Assembly: GCA_900540635.1 (NCBI GenBank)
Contig: UQGU01000069.1
Coordinates: 1 to 10,261, forward strand
Direction of reading: 5' to 3'
DNA length: 10,261 nt
Source: an uncultured Eubacteriales bacterium
Lineage (GTDB): Bacteria > Bacillota > Clostridia > Oscillospirales > Oscillospiraceae
Both the position numbers and the translations under genes were made by a program. The notes under the pieces were generated by a model that saw nothing but the letters and a program-made list of their open reading frames with translations, did not search any database and was not told the origin of the DNA. How positions within the stretch are numbered: the stretch's first letter is position 1; each line of letters begins with the position of its first letter. Below, piece after piece: positions 1-5,350 of the stretch.

Positions 1-18
1 CAGTGCCGGGTGGCACTG
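1..18 (-). terminator. Hairpin at the window edge, possible spoIIE terminator
   Basis: CAGTGCC and GGCACTG form a perfect 7-bp stem with a 4-nt loop. Read on the minus strand it lies 43 nt past the spoIIE stop codon. Its 3' side coincides with the first base of the window, so any following U-tract would be outside the window. It could be the real spoIIE terminator or the end of another repeat. The stem is seen directly; the role is inferred. Confidence 0.3.
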
Positions 19-32
19 GCTACTGTGCTGAT

Positions 33-57
33 AGGGGGAGTTTTCTAACAGCCCCCT
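33..57 (-). terminator. G/C hairpin just downstream of spoIIE
   Basis: AGGGGG (33-38) pairs with CCCCCT (52-57). The inner GTT/AAC can extend the stem around a TTCT loop. The hairpin starts only a few bases after the spoIIE stop codon on the minus strand, but no U-run follows it, so it is at best a weak terminator or an mRNA 3'-end stabiliser. Confidence 0.25.
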
Positions 58-60
58 CCT

Positions 61-1911
61 TTATGCGCTTTTCATGGGTCCCAGCCGGATGACGGCCAGG
101 GTGGCATCGTCTTCGCCCGTGCTGCCGTATTGGCGCAGCAGGCGGTCAGCTAAGGGGCCGGTGGGCTCGATGGTATCCGGCAGGGAAAGGGATTCGTCAA
201 AGGTCACGCCGTCACTGGCAAGCACCAGCGTCTGTCCCTTTTGGAGGGAAAGCCTTGCGATCCGTTCCCCGGAGGACCCCAGCTCCATTCCCGGCGGCAG
301 GCCGGGAGCGCCGATGCGCCGGAGGGTTTTCCGGCTGAGCAGATAGCTGGGGGCGGCCCCCCACTTGTAGAGGCTGGCATAGCCCGTGTCCAGCCGCAGC
401 TCGCACAGGTCCGCGGTGACGGCCCCGGTGTCCCCGGTGAGCAGCAGCTGGGCGTTGAGGCTTTTCAGGGCCGCCCCCGGGGGCAGCCCCGCCGTGAGCA
501 TCCCTTTCAGGAGATGGACTGCCTGGCAGGCCTGGGCTGCTGCCGGGGCCCCGGTGCCCATGCCGTCACACAGGAGAATATAGAACCGGGGCCCCGTGCC
601 GGGGAAGGCGGCGCAGCGGTCCCCGTCTGAGCGGTCCTTTTCCCGGGAGCGGACGGAGACGGTCACCCGATAGCGGATCTGGCCCGGAGAGAGCTGCAGG
701 GGCAGCCCATCGGCCACCCGCTGCAAATAGCGGGAAAGCATCCCGTATTGCTGGGCCACCGCCATGCGGTATTCCTCCCGACGCTTGTGCTGGGCCTCCA
801 GCAGCCGCTGCTGCTCCCGTACCCGGGCAGCCTCCCGCAGGACCCTCCCGGTGTGGGGGCAGGAGAAGGAGAGCGGGTCTAAAAAGATGCTGTCATCCAT
901 GGCCTGCTTCCGGGGGCAGGTGTCAGCCCTGAGACAGTCGGTGCAGGCGGCGGCCTTCAGCCGTTCCACCCGGTCCGGCATGGAGACGGAAGATCCGGGA
1001 ATCTCCAACAGGAGCCGCTGCATCTTCGCCAGCACCCGGGCTTCCTGCTCCAGCTTTACCTGAGCGCCGGAGGTCCCCCGAGTCCCCGGGGGCAGCAGCA
1101 GATCCCAAGGAAGTGCTGCCCCCAGCAGCCCGCCGGTGCTCACCCCCAGCCAGGCCCCGATGTTCCAGCTTTTGCCCAGGGCCATGCCCAGAATGCACCC
1201 GGCGCTGCCCGCTGCTGCCCGCCGCCAGGGCTCCTTCATGGGCAGGGCCCGGAGCATCCAGGCCCCGCACATTCCGGCGGTAAACCCCGGAAGCCCGGAC
1301 CACTCCAGAGCGGCCCCAACCAGAGCGGCGGTGGGGAGGGGCCCTGCCGCCGCGGCGACGCCTGCTGCGACGCAGGCCAGCCCTTTCAGCCCCGCCGCCG
1401 CCAGAGCCCGCAGCCCCAGGGAAAAGGTCAGGCAGACGGCCGTGGGGTGGCCGGTGTCCATGGCCCAGCCGGGGATCCACACCCCCAGGCAGCCGGTGCT
1501 GCCCCAGAGCAGTGCGGACCCGGGGGCCTGGCGAAAGGGCAGGGCTGCGGCAGCGCAGAGCGCCCCAAAGCACCCGCCCCGCAGAAGCAGGCCTCCGTGC
1601 CGGGCCAGCAGCGCCGCCAGATGCAGGGCCAGTGCCAGCGCCGTGAACCAGAGCCCCGGCAGCCATCGGCTCTGCCAGAACAGCCGGTAGCCCCCCGCAG
1701 CCCCCAGGGCGGCGAGCAGGCACCAGCCTCCCTTTGTGGCGGCTGCCAGGGCTGCCCCCAGGGGCAGGCAGCCGCCTTGCCCCGGAATGGCCGCCAGGAG
1801 CATCCCTCCGCCGCTCAGAAGCACGGCCCTGCATAGCTTTTCCGCCCCCGGGTCCGCCGCCAGCAAATCCAAATCCCGTTTTCTCCTGCGCAAATACCCC
1901 GCAACCGTCAT
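61..1911 (-). CDS. spoIIE: Stage II sporulation protein E (SpoIIE), membrane PP2C-type phosphatase
   Basis: SpoIIE dephosphorylates the anti-anti-sigma factor SpoIIAA at the asymmetric septum and so activates sigma-F in the forespore. This 616-residue protein has an Ala/Leu/Gly-rich hydrophobic N-terminal part (about 28-275) with many probable membrane segments. A linker follows with a cysteine cluster (C323, C326, C332, C351) and a charged helical stretch (about 354-400). The C-terminal PP2C domain (about 412-612) shows D431, DGMGTG (449-454), TADL (499-502), ASDG (565-568) and EDDATL (600-605), the metal-binding and active-site motifs of the family. The start has an AAGGGAG ribosome binding site 10 nt upstream. 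B. subtilis SpoIIE is 827 residues, so this form is about 200 shorter, mainly in the central regulatory region. It is transcribed divergently from the CYTH gene. No convincing Spo0A box or minus-strand promoter was found. Family identity is secure. Confidence 0.93.
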   Translation of the reverse strand: MTVAGYLRRRKRDLDLLAADPGAEKLCRAVLLSGGGMLLAAIPGQGGCLPLGAALAAATKGGWCLLAALGAAGGYRLFWQSRWLPGLWFTALALALHLAALLARHGGLLLRGGCFGALCAAAALPFRQAPGSALLWGSTGCLGVWIPGWAMDTGHPTAVCLTFSLGLRALAAAGLKGLACVAAGVAAAAGPLPTAALVGAALEWSGLPGFTAGMCGAWMLRALPMKEPWRRAAAGSAGCILGMALGKSWNIGAWLGVSTGGLLGAALPWDLLLPPGTRGTSGAQVKLEQEARVLAKMQRLLLEIPGSSVSMPDRVERLKAAACTDCLRADTCPRKQAMDDSIFLDPLSFSCPHTGRVLREAARVREQQRLLEAQHKRREEYRMAVAQQYGMLSRYLQRVADGLPLQLSPGQIRYRVTVSVRSREKDRSDGDRCAAFPGTGPRFYILLCDGMGTGAPAAAQACQAVHLLKGMLTAGLPPGAALKSLNAQLLLTGDTGAVTADLCELRLDTGYASLYKWGAAPSYLLSRKTLRRIGAPGLPPGMELGSSGERIARLSLQKGQTLVLASDGVTFDESLSLPDTIEPTGPLADRLLRQYGSTGEDDATLAVIRLGPMKSA

Positions 1912-2054
1912 TTGTATGCCGCTCCCTTCGAAATTGGTACATTTCAGACTTTAGCACGGCTCCGGGAGAAAAGCCGTCGGAAGAAGCTGCTTGCAATGGG
2001 AAATTCTCCGAGGTATAATACGAGAAAATCAAACTTTTCCCATCAGGAGGACTT
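1912..2054. other. Divergent intergenic region between spoIIE and the CYTH gene
   Basis: These 143 nt hold the spoIIE ribosome binding site (minus strand), a small inverted repeat ACGGCT/AGCCGT (1956-1961 and 1972-1977, 10-nt loop, no T-run), and the rightward promoter at 1991-2019. I could not identify the spoIIE promoter or its Spo0A boxes by eye. Confidence 0.6.
1991..2019 (+). promoter_or_regulatory. Sigma-A-type promoter for the CYTH gene
   Basis: TTGCAA (1991-1996) is followed after exactly 17 nt by a consensus TATAAT (2014-2019). Transcription would start near 2026, leaving a leader of about 29 nt. The leader contains AGGAGG (2045-2050), only 4 nt before the ATG at 2055. Confidence 0.8.
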
Positions 2055-2627
2055 ATGGCAAGCGAATTTGAGGTGAAATACCGTTCTTCCCCCGCAGCAA
2101 TGGAGCTGCTGGAGGCCGCCTACGGACCCTTTGAGACTGTCACCATGGAGACGGCCTATTACGATGCCCCGGGAAGGCCGCTGGCAGCCCGGTACTGGAC
2201 CCTGCGTCGCCGCCTGGAAAACGGCCGCAGCGTCTGCGCGCTGAAAACCCCGGGAGAGGGGCTCCTGCGGGGAGAATGGGAGACGGAGTGCGACAGTATA
2301 GAAGCGGCGATCCCGGCCCTTTTGGCCCTGGGCGCTCCGGAAGAGCTGGCTGCCCTGACAGCCGGGGGCCTGACCCAGACCTGTGCCGCCCGGTTTACAC
2401 GGCGGGTCTGCCTGGTTTCCTACGGAAATTCGAAAATGGAGCTGGCCCTGGACTGCGGCGCGCTTCTGGGCGGCAGCAGGGAGGAGGCGCTCTGCGAGGT
2501 GGAGGCGGAGCTCAAGCAGGGCGCCCAGGCGGATACTCTGGCCTTCGGTGCATACCTGGCGGAGCGCTATGGCCTGGTCCCGGAGGAAAAGAGCAAGCTT
2601 GCCCGGGCCCTGGCACTGGCGGAATAG
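2055..2627 (+). CDS. CYTH domain protein (class IV adenylate cyclase / triphosphatase fold)
   Basis: CYTH proteins form a beta-tunnel that binds triphosphorylated substrates and divalent metal. Bacterial members are often inorganic triphosphatases, some are thiamine triphosphatases or adenylate cyclases. This 190-residue protein has the diagnostic N-terminal ExExK motif (E4, E6, K8). Further tunnel-lining basic and acidic positions follow the family order: LRRR (50-53), ALKTP (62-66), R72 with EWE (74-76), R113/R116, ALDCG (131-135), CEVEAELK (147-154) and a C-terminal KSKLARAL (179-186). No second domain such as CHAD is present. It appears monocistronic, with its own promoter and a terminator-like hairpin at its stop codon. 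The family assignment is strong. The substrate cannot be told from sequence; tripolyphosphate hydrolysis is the most likely activity. Confidence 0.88.
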   Translation: MASEFEVKYRSSPAAMELLEAAYGPFETVTMETAYYDAPGRPLAARYWTLRRRLENGRSVCALKTPGEGLLRGEWETECDSIEAAIPALLALGAPEELAALTAGGLTQTCAARFTRRVCLVSYGNSKMELALDCGALLGGSREEALCEVEAELKQGAQADTLAFGAYLAERYGLVPEEKSKLARALALAE

Positions 2628-2658
2628 GGAAAACCCTTTGAAAATTCCCTGTTTTTTT
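2626..2658 (+). terminator. Intrinsic terminator after the CYTH gene
   Basis: AGGGAA (2626-2631, overlapping the TAG stop) pairs with TTCCCT (2645-2650) across a 13-nt loop. A G and seven T residues follow (2652-2658). An alternative A/T-rich stem, TTTGAAAA/TTTTCAAA (2637-2644 and 2655-2662), competes with it. The hairpin is weak but the U-tract is good, and a new promoter starts 12 nt later. Confidence 0.5.
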
Positions 2659-2669
2659 CAAAAAACCTA

Positions 2670-2698
2670 TTGCAATGCAATCAAAAGAGTGCTATAAT
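2670..2698 (+). promoter_or_regulatory. Sigma-A-type promoter of the rimP-nusA-infB operon
   Basis: TTGCAA (2670-2675), a 17-nt spacer and TATAAT (2693-2698) match the housekeeping consensus except at the last -35 base. Transcription should begin near 2705, about 70 nt before rimP, so the palindrome at 2719-2750 lies inside the leader RNA. No other promoter of comparable quality was seen before truB. Confidence 0.82.
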
Positions 2699-2718
2699 CA
2701 GTATCGATAGGATGTAGG

Positions 2719-2752
2719 AAGAAAGAGAGGGGCGCGCCCCTCTCTTTCTTAT
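2719..2752 (+). terminator. Perfect 32-bp leader palindrome, candidate attenuator of the nusA operon
   Basis: AAGAAAGAGAGGGGCG (2719-2734) is followed immediately by its exact reverse complement (2735-2750). In RNA this gives a GC-rich stem of up to 8 bp closed by a CGCG loop (GAGAGGGG/CCCCUCUC), plus a purine/pyrimidine lower stem. The descending arm ends in UUUCUUAUU, a U-tract interrupted by C and A. It begins about 14 nt after the predicted transcription start and ends 25 nt before the rimP ATG. This is the form of a suboptimal intrinsic terminator inside the leader. Regulation by NusA is inferred by analogy with B. subtilis, where nusA is autoregulated by NusA-stimulated termination in its 5' UTR. 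Confidence 0.6.
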
Positions 2753-2775
2753 TGACCAAAAGAAAGGATGGTTTC

Positions 2776-3228
2776 ATGAAGGTCACCGAGCAGGTAGCCG
2801 CTTTCGCGGAACCCGTCGTGCAGGAGCATGGCTGCGAGCTGTGGGACGTGGAGTATGTGCGGGAGGGCTCTGAGTATTTCCTGCGGCTGTACATTGACAA
2901 AGAGGGCGGCGTGGACATTGACGACTGCGAGGCCATTTCCCGGGCCATGGACCCCATTCTGGACGAGAAGGACCCGGTTCCCGGGAGCTACCATTTTGAG
3001 GTCTGCTCCGCAGGCCTGGAGCGGGCGCTGAAGCGGCCCGGGGATTTTGAGCGCTTTATGGGCTCTCCCATTACCGTCAAGCTCTATCGGCCCTACAATG
3101 GCCTAAAGGAGCTGCCCTGTGTGCTGCGGGGCTATGAAGACGGCAAGCTCACCGTGGAATCCGGCAAGGAAACAATTACATTTGAAAAGTCCCAGGTCGC
3201 GCTGGTGCGGCTGCGGGTGGAATTCTGA
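2776..3228 (+). CDS. rimP: Ribosome maturation factor RimP
   Basis: RimP binds the nascent 30S subunit and helps assemble the head and decoding region before S12 joins. At 150 residues it matches the usual length. The N-terminal alpha/beta domain (about 1-83) contains ELWDVEYV (21-28) and EYFLRLYID (33-41). The signature near VCSAGLERALKRP (76-88) has SAG where the family usually has SPG. The C-terminal SH3-like barrel (about 90-150) ends in VALVRLRVEF. I chose the ATG at 2776 because AAAGGA (2763-2768) sits 7 nt upstream. A TTG further upstream (2752) would overlap the leader hairpin and has no ribosome binding site. It is the first gene of the operon and is followed by nusA after 16 nt, the conserved pairing in Firmicutes. 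Confidence 0.95.
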   Translation: MKVTEQVAAFAEPVVQEHGCELWDVEYVREGSEYFLRLYIDKEGGVDIDDCEAISRAMDPILDEKDPVPGSYHFEVCSAGLERALKRPGDFERFMGSPITVKLYRPYNGLKELPCVLRGYEDGKLTVESGKETITFEKSQVALVRLRVEF

Positions 3229-3244
3229 TTGGAGGAACGAAACG

Positions 3245-4411
3245 ATGGCAAGAAAAACAAAAGCCGCCAAGGCTGAGCCCCAGGTAGATGTGGGTGCAGA
3301 GATTTTTGCAAGCCTGCGAGAGCTGGAAAAGATCAAGGGCATTCCCGTTGACTACATGGTCGAGCGGCTGAAGCAGGCTCTGGCCAATGCCTACCGGAAG
3401 GACCGGGAGGACCACCGGGATGTGCCCGCCGACAATGTGATCGTCAATCTGGACGAGCACGGCCTGAGCATCCATTTGGTGAAGACCGCTGTGACGGAGG
3501 ACGAGCTGGAGGACCTGGCTCTGGAGATCCCCATTGACGCTGCCCGCCGCTACAAGGCAGACGCCCAGCCGGGCGATCAGATCAGCATCCCCGTGGATTA
3601 CCAGAAGTTCGGCCGCATTGCCGCCCAGACCGCCAAGCAGGTGGTCATCCAGGGCATCCGGGAAGCCGAGCGGGGCGTGATGTATGAGAGCTACTCCAAT
3701 AAGTCCCAGGAGCTCATGACCGGAACCGTGTTCCGCACCGTGCCTGCCACCGGCGATGTGCTGCTGAAGGTGGGCCAGGGCAATGATGCCTCCGAGGCCA
3801 TGCTCCGTTCCGGGGAGCAGATCCCCGGCGAGACCTATACCGAGGGCCAGATCCTCAAGGTCTATGTGCTGGATGTGCGCAAGAGCGACCGGGGCCCCCT
3901 GGTGCAGGTATCCCGGACGCACCCCAACCTGGTGCGCCGTCTGTTTGAGCTGGAGACCCCGGAAATCGCCGAGGGCCAGGTGGAGATCCGCAACATCGCC
4001 CGGGAGCCCGGCTCTCGCTCCAAGATGGCCGTCCGGGCCGCTATGGAGGGCATCGACCCCGTGGGCGCCTGCGTGGGCCCCAGAGGCGGCCGTGTCAATG
4101 CCGTTGTGGAAGAGCTCCACGGCGAGAAGATCGAAATTGTGGTGTGGAGCGAGGACCCCTGCCAGTATGTGAAGGCAGCCCTGAGCCCTGCGGATGTGAT
4201 CTCCGTCAGCCTGGTGCCCGGCCAGAAGGCCTGCAGCGTGATCGTGCCTGACGACCAGCTGAGCCTGGCCATCGGCAAGGAGGGCCAGAATGCCCGCCTG
4301 GCTGCCCGCCTGACCGGCTACAAGATCGATATCAAGTCCGCTTCCCAGGCTGCCGCCCTGGCCCAGCCCAAGGAAGAGGCTGCGGAAGAGACTGCGGAAG
4401 AGGAAGCGTAA
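3245..4411 (+). CDS. nusA: Transcription termination/antitermination protein NusA
   Basis: NusA binds RNA polymerase near the RNA exit channel and promotes pausing, hairpin-dependent termination and antitermination complexes. The 388-residue protein shows the N-terminal polymerase-binding domain (about 16-145), an S1 domain (about 155-225), KH1 with GPRG (278-281) and KH2 with GKEG (344-347, in LSLAIGKEGQNARLAARLTG). It ends in a short acidic Glu/Ala tail (376-388) and lacks the extra C-terminal acidic repeats of E. coli NusA, as is normal for Firmicutes. The start at 3245 is set by GGAGG (3231-3235) 9 nt upstream. Compared with B. subtilis NusA it carries about 15 extra N-terminal residues rich in Lys and Ala. 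A 217-nt spacer with a repeat element separates it from ylxR. Confidence 0.97.
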   Translation: MARKTKAAKAEPQVDVGAEIFASLRELEKIKGIPVDYMVERLKQALANAYRKDREDHRDVPADNVIVNLDEHGLSIHLVKTAVTEDELEDLALEIPIDAARRYKADAQPGDQISIPVDYQKFGRIAAQTAKQVVIQGIREAERGVMYESYSNKSQELMTGTVFRTVPATGDVLLKVGQGNDASEAMLRSGEQIPGETYTEGQILKVYVLDVRKSDRGPLVQVSRTHPNLVRRLFELETPEIAEGQVEIRNIAREPGSRSKMAVRAAMEGIDPVGACVGPRGGRVNAVVEELHGEKIEIVVWSEDPCQYVKAALSPADVISVSLVPGQKACSVIVPDDQLSLAIGKEGQNARLAARLTGYKIDIKSASQAAALAQPKEEAAEETAEEEA

Positions 4412-4474
4412 ATTTTTCGCTGAACCCATTACAAGTTCTGGGAGTTATTTTAGTGGACAGTGGACAGTTAAGGT

Positions 4475-4492
4475 AATTCCTGCGGAATTTTT
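4475..4492 (+). terminator. Short hairpin with T-run inside the nusA-ylxR spacer
   Basis: AATTCC pairs with GGAATT around a TGC loop, followed by five T residues (4488-4492) that partly belong to the stem. With only two G-C pairs it is weak, so it would give partial termination at most, possibly NusA-stimulated. Confidence 0.25.
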
Positions 4493-4578
4493 GAATAAAT
4501 TATTGAAAGCAAAAACGGAATCGCAATGACAATTGAGGATGGCCGAACGACAGAGGGTTCTCCCTGGAGAATGCAATC

Positions 4579-4606
4579 ACTGTCAACTGTCAACTGTCAA
4601 CTGTCA
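4579..4606. repeat. Four tandem copies of the heptamer ACTGTCA
   Basis: Four exact, uninterrupted 7-bp units followed by a partial ACT. They form the right arm of the element at 4452-4609 and end 10 nt before the ylxR ribosome binding site. Copy number is likely to vary by replication slippage. Confidence 0.9.
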
Positions 4607-4628
4607 ACTTGAATGCAGGGGGTTCGAC

Positions 4629-4895
4629 ATGCAGAAAAAAATCCCTCAGCGGCAGTGCATGGGCTGCCGGGAACGGAAGGCCAAGAAGGAGCTCATCCGG
4701 GTGGTCCGAGGCGTTGACGGAACCGTCAGCCTGGACTTCAGCGGCAAGGCCCCGGGCCGGGGCGCTTACCTGTGCCCGGACCCCGAATGCCTGAAAAAGG
4801 CCATCCGCTCCAAGGCGCTCAGCAGAAGCCTGGAAACGGAAATCCCCCAGGAGGTCTATGACCGCCTGGAGAAGGAGATGGAGCAGAATGGATAA
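4629..4895 (+). CDS. rnpM: YlxR family RNA-binding protein (RNase P modulator RnpM)
   Basis: YlxR proteins are small basic RNA binders encoded between nusA and infB in many bacteria. The B. subtilis member has been linked to RNase P and renamed RnpM. The 88-residue protein has the family pattern RQCMGCRERKAKKELIRVVR near the start (C10, C13) and GRGAYLC (43-49) with a further cysteine at 54. The C-terminus is helical and charged. The start at 4629 is supported by AGGGGG (4617-4622) 6 nt upstream. The frame stays open upstream as far as a TTG at 4533, but that extension would be translated from the repeat element and shows no family similarity. The stop overlaps the ylxQ start by 8 nt. Family assignment is firm; the RNase P role here is inferred from the family. 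Confidence 0.93.
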   Translation: MQKKIPQRQCMGCRERKAKKELIRVVRGVDGTVSLDFSGKAPGRGAYLCPDPECLKKAIRSKALSRSLETEIPQEVYDRLEKEMEQNG

Positions 4896-5319
4896 AGCGC
4901 TGAATTACCTGGCCCTGGCCCGGAAGGGCGGCATGGCCGAGCTGGGCGAGGAGCCCGTGGGCGGCGCGGCGAGAGCCGGGAAGGCCTATGCCATCCTGGT
5001 TGCCTCCGATGCTTCGGACCACACCTGGCGCAGAGCCAAGAGCTTTGCCGCCGGTACGGAGCAGCAGTGTGTCCGTCTGCCCTATAATAAGGACCAGATG
5101 GGCGAGGCCATCGGCCGGGATGCTCTGGCTATGGCCGCCATTACGGACGTTTCCCTGGCACTGGCCCTTGTGAAGGCCCTGCCGGAGCCGGAAAAATATA
5201 AGGAAGCTCTGGAAGTTCTGTCTCAGAAGTCCCAGAAGGCAAAAAAACGCCAGGCGGAGGCCAAGGCCCACGCCCGGAACGTTCGGACAGGGAAGAAGAA
5301 ACACCATGAAGTAAAGTAA
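4888..5319 (+). CDS. ylxQ: YlxQ, ribosomal protein L7Ae-like RNA-binding protein
   Basis: This L7Ae/L30e-fold protein would bind kink-turn-like RNA; its cellular target is not established. Of 143 residues, about 1-97 form the L7Ae-like domain: LNYLALARKGG at the start (5-15), AYAILVASDAS (33-43), and the conserved late part with VRLPYNKDQMGEAIGRD (62-78) and AAITDVSLALAL. YlxQ proteins are typically about 100 residues. Here a C-terminal tail of about 45 residues follows, rich in Lys, Arg, Ala and His, ending in TGKKKHHEVK and likely to be a disordered or helical RNA-contacting extension. The ATG at 4888 lies inside the end of ylxR, with AAGGAG (4872-4877) 10 nt upstream, suggesting coupled translation. 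infB follows after 31 nt. Confidence 0.9.
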   Translation: MDKALNYLALARKGGMAELGEEPVGGAARAGKAYAILVASDASDHTWRRAKSFAAGTEQQCVRLPYNKDQMGEAIGRDALAMAAITDVSLALALVKALPEPEKYKEALEVLSQKSQKAKKRQAEAKAHARNVRTGKKKHHEVK

Positions 5320-5350
5320 GATCGTTTAGTTAGTGGAGGTGCGTTCATAT

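Larger units (their letters stand above)
4452..4609. mobile_element. MITE-like element bounded by inverted heptamer repeats
   Basis: The right end holds four tandem copies of ACTGTCA (4579-4606). The left end holds two tandem AGTGGAC units (4452-4465, running into AGTTA), which equal the reverse complement of the right array except for a T-to-G change in each unit. The ends are therefore imperfect terminal inverted repeats with a 7-bp period. The interior carries AATTCC-TGC-GGAATT followed by a T-run (4475-4492), and TTCTC-CCTG-GAGAA (4558-4571). There is no transposase gene, and the size (about 160 bp), A/T-rich core and intergenic position fit a non-autonomous miniature element. No clear target duplication was found. 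A regulatory repeat rather than a mobile element is possible. Confidence 0.55.
4412..4628. other. 217-nt spacer between nusA and ylxR
   Basis: This spacer is much more A/T-rich than the flanking genes. Its first 40 nt contain only weak stem possibilities (CCCA/TGGG near 4425-4442, followed by TTATTTT), which might act as a leaky terminator. The remainder is the repeat element at 4452-4609, followed by the ylxR ribosome binding site AGGGGG (4617-4622). I see no credible gene in it. Confidence 0.6.

Noticed and set aside
1..30. Partial tRNA or structured RNA end
   Set aside because: The 7-bp hairpin has no T-loop or CCA-like context, and the remaining sequence does not complete a cloverleaf.
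1912..1990. Spo0A box or sigma-A promoter for spoIIE
   Set aside because: TTCGA- and TAAAGT-like strings occur on the minus strand, but none has a convincing partner hexamer or spacing, so no site is called.
923..2032. A 369-codon minus-strand frame overlapping the 5' half of spoIIE
   Set aside because: It is an alternate frame of spoIIE, rich in Gly, Arg and Pro, and has no domain. The SpoIIE frame carries the membrane pattern and its own ribosome binding site.
2752..2778. TTG at 2752 as the rimP start
   Set aside because: It overlaps the leader hairpin and lacks a ribosome binding site. The ATG at 2776 has AAAGGA at good spacing and matches RimP length.
3176..4429. A 417-codon open frame on the minus strand opposite nusA
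   Set aside because: Antisense shadow of nusA with low-complexity composition and no family motifs.
4503..4533. Internal promoter in the nusA-ylxR spacer
   Set aside because: TTGAAA is followed by GACAAT at 19-nt spacing, too far from consensus in both the -10 box and the spacing to call.
4579..4606. CRISPR-like array
   Set aside because: The units are only 7 bp and directly adjacent, with no spacers and no cas genes nearby.
4533..4628. Upstream TTG start giving ylxR 32 extra residues
   Set aside because: The extension is translated from the repeat element, including its heptamer array. The ATG at 4629 has its own ribosome binding site and begins the conserved family sequence.
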